Assembly (NCBI RefSeq): GCF_015832195.1
Contig: NC_052046.1
Span: 17,104,161 to 17,168,160 of the forward strand
Length of the DNA stretch: 64,000 nt
Direction of reading: 5' to 3'
Source: Motacilla alba alba
Taxonomy: Eukaryota > Chordata > Aves > Passeriformes > Motacillidae
Shown here piece by piece: positions 1 through 12,700 of this stretch (position 1 is its first letter; each line of letters starts with the position of its first letter). A model generated the notes under the pieces. The model was not told the DNA's origin, searched no databases, and saw nothing but the letters and a program-made list of their open reading frames with translations. Position numbers and translations under genes: made by a program.

Positions 1-596
1 TCCTGTTTTCTGCAACTTGTAAAGTTGTGGGTGTTGTGTAGGGGGTACAGAAGTTATAAAACTGGATAATCTTATTAGTCTCCCCAGGTTTTAGTATCTC
101 CTGCGTTGCTTTTTGTCATTATGAAAGGGGTGATAAGGATTCCTTCCAGTTGCAGTTCCAGCAGATGATGTATGTCGGAATTAACAGTGGAGTTCCTACC
201 CCTTGTTTTATTTTTTCCAATTATGTTGAAGTAAACATGAGAGTTTATAAAGAGATAGACCTGGGTTTAAAAAGTCTGGAAATAGTTCAAGTGGAAGTGC
301 AGTATGCACTTACCTATTATTGGTTGCTGAGCCTTTCAAAAAGTTGCATTGCATTGATGCATCTGCAATCTAATTTATTGTATAATGCCTAAGCATAGTG
401 ATGTTTTCCCATCTTTACAGTGGAAAAATACAAGCTTCTAAGCAGAATATTACAAGATTGAAGGGGTAGTTATTTTATTTTAAATTGAGGAATATTGAAT
501 TACATGAATGCTAAAGGCAGTGTTGAGGCTTTCCATACAACTTTTAGTAACAAATGCTAACATTTGTTTGCTGGTCTTTTGTATGTTTCTTCATAG
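1..596 (+). other. MTREX: MTREX intron, 3' part
   Basis: This is AT-rich intron upstream of the first exon in the window. It ends in a pyrimidine-rich tract and TCATAG at 591-596. No earlier MTREX exon (the segment just before VEHVLPLL) could be found in it. Confidence 0.85.
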
Positions 597-707
597 GTTG
601 AACATGTGCTTCCCCTTCTGAAGCGAGGAATTGGTATTCATCATGGTGGTTTGCTTCCTATCTTAAAAGAAACCATAGAAATCCTTTTCTCGGAGGGTTT
701 AATAAAG
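597..707 (+). CDS. MTREX: MTREX exon a (37 codons, phase 0-0)
   Basis: It encodes fragment residues 1-37, [18 protein letters not shown] through SEGLIK, the RecA2 segment with the conserved HHGG loop. The acceptor is TCATAG and the donor AAG|GTATTT. The 638-base intron that follows (708-1345) holds nothing recognisable. Confidence 0.96.
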
Positions 708-3700
708 GTATTTTTCAAGTCCATCTGTAGTTTGTTGTGAATATGAGGCTGGTAATCATGAAAATCCAAGTATGCCTTAGCTCAGGGTATATGCTAGTAT
801 TACAATGGAGATCTGCACAATTGCAGCTGTAGTTGTAAGTGTTCCAGCTTTTATTTACAAGTATTTGAACTTTCAGTTTCTAACTTAAATATTTTCTTCA
901 ACTATTATATGCTGCATCTTTCTCCTATAAATGACTGTGGACATTTACCAAGTTGATTGTTGGTTGTACTAAGGACAAATACTCAGGAAAATATAACCTT
1001 AGGTGGAAGTTGTGGTGGTTTTTTTGGATAGCTAACTCCTGTTTTCTTCTTGCTAACTTGAATATTGAAATTAATTACTGTTATCGGTTAATATAATTTG
1101 CACTCCATTATGTTTTCTTTTGGAGTTTTTCACATGGACCCATCTATTTAGTTTTTTTCCTTTCCCAGGAGAAATAAGGACAGGCAGAAAGATGGTTTTT
1201 AAGTATTGAATATGCTGTGTTCCCTGTGTTGACTGCATAGATATATTAAAATTCAGGGAGGTTTTGTGTAGCAATCTCTGACTATTTTCATGTTTGCTTG
1301 AGATCCTCTTTTTTTTGCTTGCTTAACTTCAGTCTGTTTATTTAGGCCTTATTTGCAACAGAGACTTTTGCTATGGGAATTAATATGCCAGCCAGAACTG
1401 TGCTGTTTACAAGTGCCAGTAAATTTGATGGAAAAGATTTCCGATGGGTAAGTAGAATAATTGAATTTTTTAAATCTTACTAGGATTAAATTTACTTTTA
1501 ATGTGTTCACCTCAATGTAGTAGAAAATACTTTTTCTTTCAAAAATCTTCGTGTCTCATCCACTCATAGTTAATACACAGATTTTGGAAGACAAGGTTCC
1601 TCAGATTATCCATGAGATTGTTTAATAGATATATCAGAAGGGATTCAAATACAGGTTAGCAGCAGACATCGGATTAGACTAGAACTTCTGCACACCTTTT
1701 CCTAAACTGAATACCCAGATATTTTATTCTGTATCAGAGAACTCTGAAGAATAAATGGGCTTCATATCCTATTATAATGATCACTAATTTTGACAGACCC
1801 AAGAGAAGAGGTCATTGACCTTGGAAGAATATTGTTTTCTTACAGCAGGATTTTTTGCATAATTACAAAAAATTTTAGACATCAAAACTAGGTATGTGGT
1901 TTACTTAGCTTGCAAGGCCTCATTTTTATTTTATTGCAGCAAAGCATTTTAAGAGCCAAGGCTTATCCTTCTAAGGTGGGAAAGTTGTTGTGAACAGGAC
2001 AAGTGACTTGACCTATGCAAGTTGTGAAGTGAACATTTCTTCAGTCTTAGTTTAGGCTGTTCAGTTTCACTATTCATTTAGATTGTGTGTCTGTAAGAAA
2101 TATATAAGAATGGGTTTGCTTTGAGATAGAAGAAATGTGGAACTTCTGAAATTATTTAGCACAGTTTGCTTAAGTAGTTTTTAAAATCTGACCTAAAGGG
2201 AAACTTGGGGAGTTGTTGGGAATGCAGTTCCACAGATGGCAAAACTCTTGTTTTATAACTCGCTGAGACATAGGTAACCAGTTGTATCTGCCTCTTGTCC
2301 ATGTCCCAGTTGTTTATAAGCTCTTCAGTTTCACAGTCAGGAGGCATAAAAATACTCCTTTTGCAAGTATCAGTATATTAATGTTACTCTTGAATAATCT
2401 AAACAAAATGATGCATTATTTGAAGATGATTGAGATGCGTTATCAGTATGTTGAAGATCTGTTGTATCTGCACCATGCTTGGCAACCTTCCATTACAAAA
2501 GACATTAGTAAAATGGTTTTTGTGCTTATTAAAAGTATGCCCCATGATATGGAGCTATAAGACCATTAGTTAGCTTTTACTGCTGACTTATATTGTTTGT
2601 AGTCATGAATTTATATTGTTGTTTCATGGCAATGAAGTCAATCTGTGATAACTCTTTGATAACTTCACTCTTATTTGCTAATTTTTGTACATCATGTCAC
2701 TTACTATGCAATTTTAATTTGCACAGTATGAATTCCTGCTCTTTTCTTGATGTTTGTTAATTTCTTTTTCTCATTTTATTGCAGATATCCTCAGGTGAAT
2801 ACATTCAAATGTCAGGTCGTGCAGGACGCCGAGGTATGGATGACAGAGGAATAGTAATTCTTATGGTGGATGAAAAAATGAGTCCAACCATTGGCAAGCA
2901 GCTTTTGAAGGTAGGAGAGACATTATTTTGTTTCTGTTCTCCTGGAAGATTATGCTCACTTGAGTAATGTTATGTGGAAAATTATTCACCTTAGACAATA
3001 AGATCATGCAGTTAGAAGATTACAGCTCCTAAAATTAGCTTTTAGTGAATTCTCATAGGAGTTTCTATTGTGAAACAAACTCAGAAGACTAATATCATCC
3101 TTATTTGTACAAAAGTAGTATCATCCTTGTTTGCATAAAAGGGCTGTCAGGCAGGACAAATAGAATTCTGTGCTGTTTTTCTAGTGATAACACTACTACT
3201 GTAGAATTCTGTTTCTTGCTGACTGCCATCAGTTTAAGGGTTATAGTGAGCTAGGAAAAGATTGGAGCTTTCACAGGAGTTACTAAATTATTGGTTCTGT
3301 GATTAAATAAAACATTGTTAATGGACTGTCAGTGTGATAGATGAGGTGGACAAGGTCATGCAAAAATGACACACACAGAGTAAAGCAGAGTGAAGTGGCT
3401 GTCAGTGTGTGAAAATCAGCTATGGAGAAATTGACAGTTCCTGCAGAAAATACTGAAGTTTGGAGATTAAGAGGTTGGAAAAATCACTCATGGTTGAGAT
3501 GGCCATTAAATTACAGGACTTCCCCAAACTGTAATGGGAGTTGTTACAGATTATCACTAATCACACTAATACCCTCTTGCTTTATAATTTTAATATGAAA
3601 TACTGTACTCGTTACACTCCTATTTAAATTCCATTGCAAAAATAACCACAAATAAATATCTGTAGTGTGAGTTGCCTGTCTTGACGTGCTAATATTGAAA

Positions 3701-6700
3701 ACTTGGGGAGTTTACACTGCGCTCCATTTAGGAGCTTGTAGCCTTGGTGCAAGTAGCAGGTCATTTCTGTTAAAACAGCATTTACAGTATTACTAGACTT
3801 AGTAAAAATTGTGGAAATCTTCTCAAGTCAGCATCAAGTTATGTTAACAAATGGGATGGAGTTGTTGCTAAAAAAAAAGGAGATGCCCGTGGTTTTTTTC
3901 AGGCAAATTAAGAATAAGGGGAAGAGTACCCACATGGCTGCTGTTAATTATGCAGATATGGATTCTTTGTTGTGTGTCTTCATCTGTCAGTGCTACCTGT
4001 TAATCCATATTATAGTATATCTGAAAATATGTATACCTTTTATATATCAAGAAGGTAGTATTTACCTCCTTAAAGTCAGAATTTTCGTGAAGGCTGCATT
4101 ATGGCTAACTACCCAGAAATCAGTAAAATAAATTTCAGAAATATTCATGGTATGGTAGCATTAGGTTTTGTGTCAATTTCTTAGTCTTGATTTGATTTGT
4201 GTTTGTCAGTGGAATGTACATTTATTTATTTCTTCACATGCACTCTTAATGCATGTGTACGTCTCTGAGATGTATGAAGGCTAAGTTTTTTAACTGGGTT
4301 TTTGTCAGTTTTTAAGGCTGTTAAAGAGAACAGACGTAATTTTGTTGTACTTCTACCTGAAAAATAAAGAGAATATACAAAACAAGAGAGGCAAAAGAGA
4401 ATATTTATAAATAATATGTAGAAAAAGTCCCCCAAAAGGTTAATTTAGATGAAATAATTGTTAATAGCTTACAAAAAATAGTATTTCAAGTATTTATCTT
4501 CATGCTTTAAGGGATTATAAGCTCGCCCATTCAGAAGGTGGGGTTTTTATACAGTTTGAAAATTTAGTAATTTGAGAAGTATAGAACTTGATCTGAATGA
4601 ATTAAAACAAAAGAAGAAGGAGTAGATCACTTACTTTCTTTTTGATACTACCTCTGTGGTTTTTGTCTAGATTTTGAGGAAATAGTAAAGAATATTTCCT
4701 TCATTGAAATTACAAGACCTTTGATTTTTTTCCCCCTTTTGAATTATAAAGAAATTAATGGGAAAATAATGGCTCTTGCTTTCTGTGTTAGGTCTTGCTC
4801 CTTCTCCACTGATCTAAAGGAATTCATATATTTCATTAATTTTTGATGCTACTTCACTTGTGAGCCAAGACTGACTTTTAAAATTTTCTGAAAAAGATCA
4901 GAAGTGGCTAAAATGAAGATATTGATGTTTCTGTAGCTTCTGTAACTATTTAGCCAATTGCTATAAAGGCAGTAAAAGTAAGGTTTTATGAAATAAGCAG
5001 TACAGCGCCCTTCTTATTTTTGTTCTTAAATACAAAGCATCTAGAGGAAATTCCATGTCAAACAGGCCAAGAAGATCAATACAAACTAACAGTTACGTAA
5101 TATACATAATATTTACATAATTTACATAATGTTTACAATTCATAGTTGTCATTAAGTGTGTCTCAGTTAGATTTTCCTTACTGATGATATTTGTTGGTAG
5201 TAATATCATGGTCATGCCTAGTGGTAGTAGTCTGCTTTCAGGATAAGGTAAAGATTTATGGGAAAAACTCCAGAAGAAATAAATTAGCCCTTCTTGAGAA
5301 TGATAGAACATTTACATAGAACATTTTTGTCATAGCTTTTCAACCCTAATGTGAGGGTGTCTGATCCAAACCATTTCCTGAACACTAGAGCAAAACATCT
5401 AGGAATCCTGTTGTCAGCTGCTTGCTGCTGTGGTCAGTGAAGTGAGAGCTTTGAGCAAATTGGTACCAGCAGCATTGCTGCAGCTGTGCTGCTTGGCTGC
5501 GGCACTGTTCATTGCGACATTGTGTACAGTTACATTCAGCATTCCATTCTTAGATGGAGTTCTTACAAGGGATTTTTGTAAATATTTCTTAAACTCAGTA
5601 ATGTACATTTGTCTTCTGCAATGTAACTAGGTTTCTTTGTTTATCCTTAGCATATACTTGACCACTGAATAGTTAGTAAACTGGTGACTTGCATGAATCT
5701 GTAAACTCAAATGCCTACAAGACTATTGGGCCAGCTTTCTGAAGATGGTAAATTGTAATTGTACATTTGCACGATACTAAGAAGTATTCAACTGGAATCT
5801 TTTTTTGTTTCCTTTCTTAAAATCTATTTTTCCTTACTTAAAAGCTGTTCAGGCAGGAAGTTATTGTGTTAGTTTAGGTAGGAAGTGTAAAGGTTTCTCT
5901 TGATGCTAGATAGCGTTTGAAACCAGTGCAGCATCTCTCCAGCAACTTGGCCATACTACAAGGATGCTTTCCTACAGAGAGGGTTGAGTTACTCAACAGT
6001 GGTAATTTGTTATGTCTCTAAAATACAAAAATCTTGAGCATAAGATTCTAACATAATCTCTAATTATGTTACCAGAATGGATGATTGTACTCTGAAAATG
6101 TGGTACATAAGTAGGTTTTTCAACTTAGAATTTGAGCCTATCAGTGTGTTGCATCCACTTACCTTATCACAGGGGGAGACAGGTGGACTGAAAAATTCAA
6201 AGAAAACATAGAGTCATCAAGGTTACAAGAGACCTTTAAGATCACCAAGTCCAGCTGTCAACACAGCATTTAGCAGTGAGAGCCCTAAACCACTAAACCA
6301 TATTACCCAGTGCCAGATCCAGATACCTCTAAAACACCTCCAGGGATGATGATTCCACCACCTCCCCAAGAAACCCGTTCCAGCTCCTGACCACCTTAAC
6401 AGTTTCTAATATCTAACCTGAATGTCCCCCGTCTCAGTTTAAGGCCATTTCCGTGGGTCTTCTCCCTGTAGGCACAGTAGAAGATACTGGACCTCACCTT
6501 ACTAACAGCCTTTTTTCAGGCAGTTGTAGAGGGCAATGAGGATTCCCCTGAGCCTCCACTTCTTGAGGATAAACATTCCCAACTCCCTCAGGTGTTTCTC
6601 ATAAGACATGATCTCTAGATGCTGCATGAGCTTTGTTGTCCTTCTCTGGACGTGGTCCAGCACTTCAAAGTCCTTTTTGAGGTGAGGGGCTTAGAGCTGA

Positions 6701-9700
6701 GCAGAGGACTCTGAGGTGTGACCTCATCAATGCCAATCCTTTCCTCAGCCCTGCTGGCTGTCCTGTTTGTGATACAGGAATGTGTTTGTCTGCCAAGATA
6801 AAAAATACTTTAATAGGCTTTCTTGTCTTTTGTCTATGGAATATAAAGTGCCCCAATGCCAAGCTGTAGGAGATACTCCACTAGCTACATCTAGTTCCTT
6901 GGCAGGACCTTCATTTTATAGAGCTAGCTGTACTGGCTTGATTTGGCCTGTATTAGATGCTGCTGTATTAGAAGTCTCATTGCTGCTAATATGCTAATAT
7001 GCTGCTAATGCTGCTGTATTAGAAGTCTCATTGCATTTTATTTTAATTCTTAAGTTGTTTTATTGTACCAGGCAATTGAGCTTGAAGCAGTTCAGACAGT
7101 TCAATAGTTTTCTCTGCAAACATTAGCTTAATTATGCTATGGTTCTTTGGTTTGACTCAGAAGTTATTTCCAAGGGGGGAAAAATGCCTCAGGAGTTGAG
7201 AAATTTACCAAATCCTACATCAGGAGAGAAATACTTCACCTGGAAGTAGGCACTAATACTTTTGGAAAACATTGCAAAATCGAAAGTAATAGATTATAAC
7301 TAGTGGTTTGAGGACAGTAAAATATTCTTCTAAAGTTGTGTCATGGATGAGAATCACAATGAAATACATATTTTGGATACTTTATAGAATGTATTTAGAT
7401 TAAAATAATTTTAATGCAAAGTAATTGTTTTTACTGTAAACTGCCAACTTTTTCTTACCCTTATAAAGCATGCATTGCAGGAATTTTCCAGGCTTTGATT
7501 CAGGAAGATATTTAAGTCTAACCTTAATTTAAAATTGCCATAAAGTCAATAAGATTCTAGCATGAACTCACAGAGATTAGGGAAATGGATAATCAAACAC
7601 CTTTGTGAGCAGGATCATAGTTTTGTATATATTATGCAAGCCAGCAGATGGAAGAGAGCAGCAAATAGCTGTTCTTGCTGATGTTTGCAATGAAGATGTA
7701 GGAAAATGGGCTGCATCAAATGGTGTGTAAAATGGTTTGTCATTCTTGAACTTCGCCTCAGGATTTTCAAGAGCCTGTAGGACTAAGCTAATAGGTTTTA
7801 TTTATTAATTGTGGTTGCTGCTTTAATACCACAAAATACTTTCAAGTTTTATTAGTTCAGTCTGTAGAAAGCAGTTTTCCTCCAGATTTTTGGAAAATTT
7901 ACTTTGGTAAACTCATCACTGTGAATGTGAATGCATTTTGGCTAAGCTAGATTTATTCCTTTGCCTTCGTCTTCTTAAAACAAAAAGGATAGGTTTGAGA
8001 TGAACAGATGAGAAGGTACTTTTGAAAATTTAATTTGATATTGACATTTTATAGAAGTAGGTAGTCTTTGCTAGGTGTGCACTTTTCCTTTAAATTAAAA
8101 CATACTGCATATTTACTGAAATTGTAAAGTGTCGTAAAATAAATATGTCACTGTCCTGATACCTATAGTGGCAAATCTTTTGAGGATGTCAGCTAGTTTA
8201 TTCTTGAAGATAGAGATACCATTTTCTTTTTCCAAAAACAAGGAGAAGACCAGAACTTGGAGTTACCATCCTGAAATAAAACTAATGATGGCTACAACAG
8301 TAGTCTACTGTGTTGGAGAGGGTAAATGGCTAAAAATTTCCATCATTCAAAACTAACTTGAGAAGGTAGTATTTGGAGGCGAGAGAAACAGTGTTTTATT
8401 GTTTTTCTTTTAAGTCTCTTGTTTCGACTGGAGCATTTGTTGAATCCTAGCCTGAGGTATTTTCACCAACAAAGACTGCTGGAGCAGTATTTTGCCACTC
8501 ACAGTGACTTCTGTTTGTCCCGGTGTAACTGGTCTTGGGGTAAAGCAGTGAGCCAGATTGGTAATAAATTTGTGGTTAAAATAACTGTTTACCTTTGTCA
8601 CAAACAAACTCACGGAAGAGTTTTTTATTGATTTTGCAGTTGTGCTAATGTACTTCAGGGTAATTCTGCTATCAGTGTAACTGCGTTGGGATTTTTTGTA
8701 TTTCTGAGAGAGACTGAATATTTGTGTGGTTATTTTGTTACTGATACATGGAAAACAGCATGTTGCTATTTCACAAAAGGCGTTTCTGTGTCTTACAGAG
8801 ATGTCAAGCAGTCACTTTCGTTTCTATTTAATAAGGGTTTTAATAGAAATTTGTGATGGTGACTGTTACAGACATCTAAGTCTTATCTATTTTCCCCTTA
8901 TGACAAAAAAAAAGGGAAAGATCTTTTAGTTATTACCGGTTTGTTCTGTTCTTTGCTGTTTCTGTAAAGTGTTTTTGTTATTTCCTTTCTGGAAACTCGT
9001 TGATTCAGTTTATTTCTGGAAACATTGATAAGCAAATGAAACTGTCCCTGGACCAAAATGGTGTAAATTATGTCTTATATAGTATCTAATTTCATCATTG
9101 TGAAAGATACTTAATTGTTGCTTTGCAGATTAATTTGTTTCAGACAGTAATTGCCATTTGATGTTCCCATGACAGGCTGGGGAACAAGAATGTTATGTGG
9201 AGAATTTGTTCTTCTGTCTTCATGGGAACAGATTTAAAAATGTAAATATTTCTTCTCCTTCTGTAAGAGATAACGTAGGGACTAACTCTTACCAAATGTG
9301 TGTCTTGCTCAACACTACATGCCATTATGCAGCAATGACAGCTCTCACATCTCTAGTTAGACAGGGCTTCCAAGTCTTAACAGTAGAAAAAAAGGAAAAA
9401 ATACTGTTTGTATCAATTCCATACACTAATTCCATACACTAATCAATTCCATACACTAATTGTATCAATTCCATACACTAATTTTCTACATCTCAATCTT
9501 TATATCTTCCTTGTTTATGTGGGCAAGAAATGGTTATACCGGTTAGTATGGAATCCCCTGTTGGGTTGTTTGGTTGCGTTAAGAAGAGGATTCACTCTGA
9601 AATTATTGGCAGTTAAACAGGGAACGCTGTATACCAGCTATAGTTTTCACATTCCCGTACTTTTTTTTAGCTTTTGACTAAATTAATTCTGTAGTGAATT

Positions 9701-12700
9701 GTTTATTATTATGTTCCTGATTTTTAACATTATCAGCTTAATCCAGTCATTCTTTTGCATACATCTAATAACCCAAATCTCAGAAAACTTGAAAGGGTGC
9801 TTCTTGTTGAGTTAGCTTAAAATTTTATGAGAAGTGATTGCAAGTGCAAAGAGGATCATTGATTTCTGAGAACTTTAGTTGATATATGCAGACTCTTCTC
9901 ATGTATTCAGGCAATTGTCATCTAGAGGGATGGAAAAGCTTGCAGAGTTATTCTGCTTTCTAAAAACTATTCAGAAAAAAAAATCTCATGCTACAGTCTT
10001 GTTAAATTTTTGAGGTGAGGGGGACTGTCCTCTATGATGGAATTAGAGGCAGGATTACTTGCAGAAGAGGAGGCTGGAGAACTGGAATGTAATTCTTCAA
10101 CAGCACTAAGTCATGGAGGCAGTGCATGTTTGAAAGTGACTTCTTGATGCCTGTTCAAGGCAGTCTTTCTCATCAACTCTTTCTGCAGCTCTGATAAAGT
10201 CAGGCTTTTACTTGCTCTTCTGCATTGAGTGCTTGGTGGTTCTTCCTTTCTCTAATATGGAGCTTTTTCTATGGAGACAAGGGTGAAGCTTCCTCAGAGA
10301 CAGAGAGATGTTGAGGTAGATGATGGTGCAGCCTAGCTTGTTGAAGAGAAGGTTGATGTATTTTGACAGGAGGCCCTCTGGTAGAGGATGAACTAAGTGC
10401 TTCACAGTATTTTTAAGTAAGTAAAGTAATCAATCTGGGAGCCAGTGGCAGAAGTGTTGAGCCGAAAAAGGGGTTTCAGGAGGAGATAACCATCATGGAG
10501 AAAATGAAAGTTAAAACTGATTTATATTTTATTATATCTTGGCAATAAGCAAAATCCAGCATAGTTGAACACTGTGAAGACTCTTTCAAAGTAAGTTCGG
10601 AAGGAAAAGCCTACCTTTTCCGTTTTCCTGTCAGTAATAATCTCATCTTCCCTCCCCTCCTGTTACTTGATTCTCTCCACCTTGTGTATCTGACAGGTGA
10701 CTTTAGGTAAGCATTAATTGTCTCTTCAGTAATCATGGCCATCTTTAGTATTTGCCATAAAAGGCTGATGGGCTGCTCATGCCTTGAGTGTACTTAGTAA
10801 AAAAAAAATACAACTGTATTTTGGTATAAGATTTTCTAATGCAGCTGCAAAATTTGGATGTTGCTGCTAAGTAAATGAAGCAAGGGCATACAGGTGATTG
10901 CTCCCTGTCAGGTGTGAATCTACTGATACCCTGGGGTAGTAGGTAAAAACTAATGCATACAGCGGTAGAGATTAAAGCATGCATTGCTGGCTGTCCTGAA
11001 AGTGTAATACAGTAATACAGTAGAGCTGCAGCAGAGCATATTTCATTTGAAGAAGTAGCAGTTTCAGTTTTCAGATAAAATAAGCTTCTCAAAACTCTTG
11101 ATTTCAAATGTATTGCTTAGAGAACACTGAGAAGGCAGGAGTTTCTGAAACTTGGAGAAAGACGTGTTTATGAGATGATGGAACAGGAAAAATTAACCAT
11201 TTTTGCCAAAACAGGATTTATATTTTAACTGCTGTGTCTTAATAAAATGATCATATTTTCAGATGGTAAGATGCTGATCATGTGTTTAAAATAAAAATTG
11301 CCACATCAGCAACCTTTCAAGTAAGTCTGCTTATGTAATCTCTGAAATAGCTGGCTTTTTTTGTTTGTTTTGAAATCACTCCTTCATATTTAAATTCTGC
11401 TGATTTTACGAAAAGATATTTCAAGTGAATCTGCAGGAATTGTTTGGTCTTTCTTGGGATGTTCTGTGTACATCTTGTAATTGTATGAAGTTCTTTGTTT
11501 TCTCACTTAATGATCATGTTTAGGTGGGAGTGTGACATTGTTCTATTCTTTGAAGTAGTTTATGAGTCTTGCAAGCACATGGTGAAGGTTTTCCCTCCAA
11601 GATGTCAGGAATGGAAAGAGGATTTGTTTCACTGTGTGATCAGAACAGTCACGCAGCAGCTTTTTGCCAGATCTCTAGTGCCTACAGCCAGCTGGTGAGT
11701 GTATTCCAGCTTCTTTAGCTGATGCCTGACTTGAGCCATGGACATTGCAGTAGGAAAGAATCTGACCACTGTTAGCTGACACTGGCATAATTGCTGTGCC
11801 ATTCTTCAGTAAATGCCGTTCTTTAAATGGCTTTTTTTTTTGTTACGGAGAGGCAAGCTTTTTGTGGAGGGATAATTTCTCTTTCCTAGAATAAATAATA
11901 TATTTAGAAAAATGGACAGGAGGTTGGTACATACATAATCCTTTTATCAGCTTTTAAAAAAACGCTACGCTTCATGTTGGTTAGCATTAACAAAGAAATT
12001 CTGTCGTCTTTATTTGATATATCAAACCAGAGGCATCTGTAGAAACTTGAGCACCGCAGCTCCACTGTTAATGTTGTAATTAGTGAGACATTTCGGTTAG
12101 TAGAAGCCTATCTGTGGTGATTTCAGAACCGACAGTATTATTTTAAATATACATTTCATGGTCTTTTAAGAGGTACTTCTGCTCTAAGATGCACAAGACT
12201 TGAGGTAAAAATGTAAATGTGAATTTATGATCCATTCAGAGATGTAATCTAGAATGACTGAATGAGTGGCCATAGGAAGCAAAACATTAGAACATGATTT
12301 ATCCAAAAACTTGGTTTACATGTATTGGTGCTGGTACTTTCAGAGTATAAACATATGCTGAAAGCTTTTCTGTAACAATTGTGTTCTTCTCTGAGACAAA
12401 ATAATGAGGCAGAGAGTAGGATTCTCGCATTTGTAAGGAGATCTCGTAAAGCTCTGTCTCACTTAAAGCAGATGGGGTTACAGTATTCTTAAATCTTGTA
12501 CACATGAAGGAGTTTTGGATTCAAACCACCTCTTACTCTGATATCAGCGCATAAATGGATGTAGGATCTGAATTCCTGACAGTACCTTTAAAATTGAAAA
12601 AAAAAAGTGTGCATTGTAGTACTGTCATATAAAGTCTAGTACGCTTGGCTTGATCTGGAAGACCACTGGATTTGAATTTCCAAATAAACAAATCAGTTAA

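Noticed and set aside
2282..2560. 92-codon open frame in an MTREX intron
   Set aside because: It lies between two MTREX exons that join perfectly without it, and its sequence matches nothing known.
10745..11107. 120-codon - strand open frame in the large MTREX intron
   Set aside because: It has no domain, no splice context and no protein-like conservation that I can recognise. The length is reachable by chance in 64 kb of sequence.
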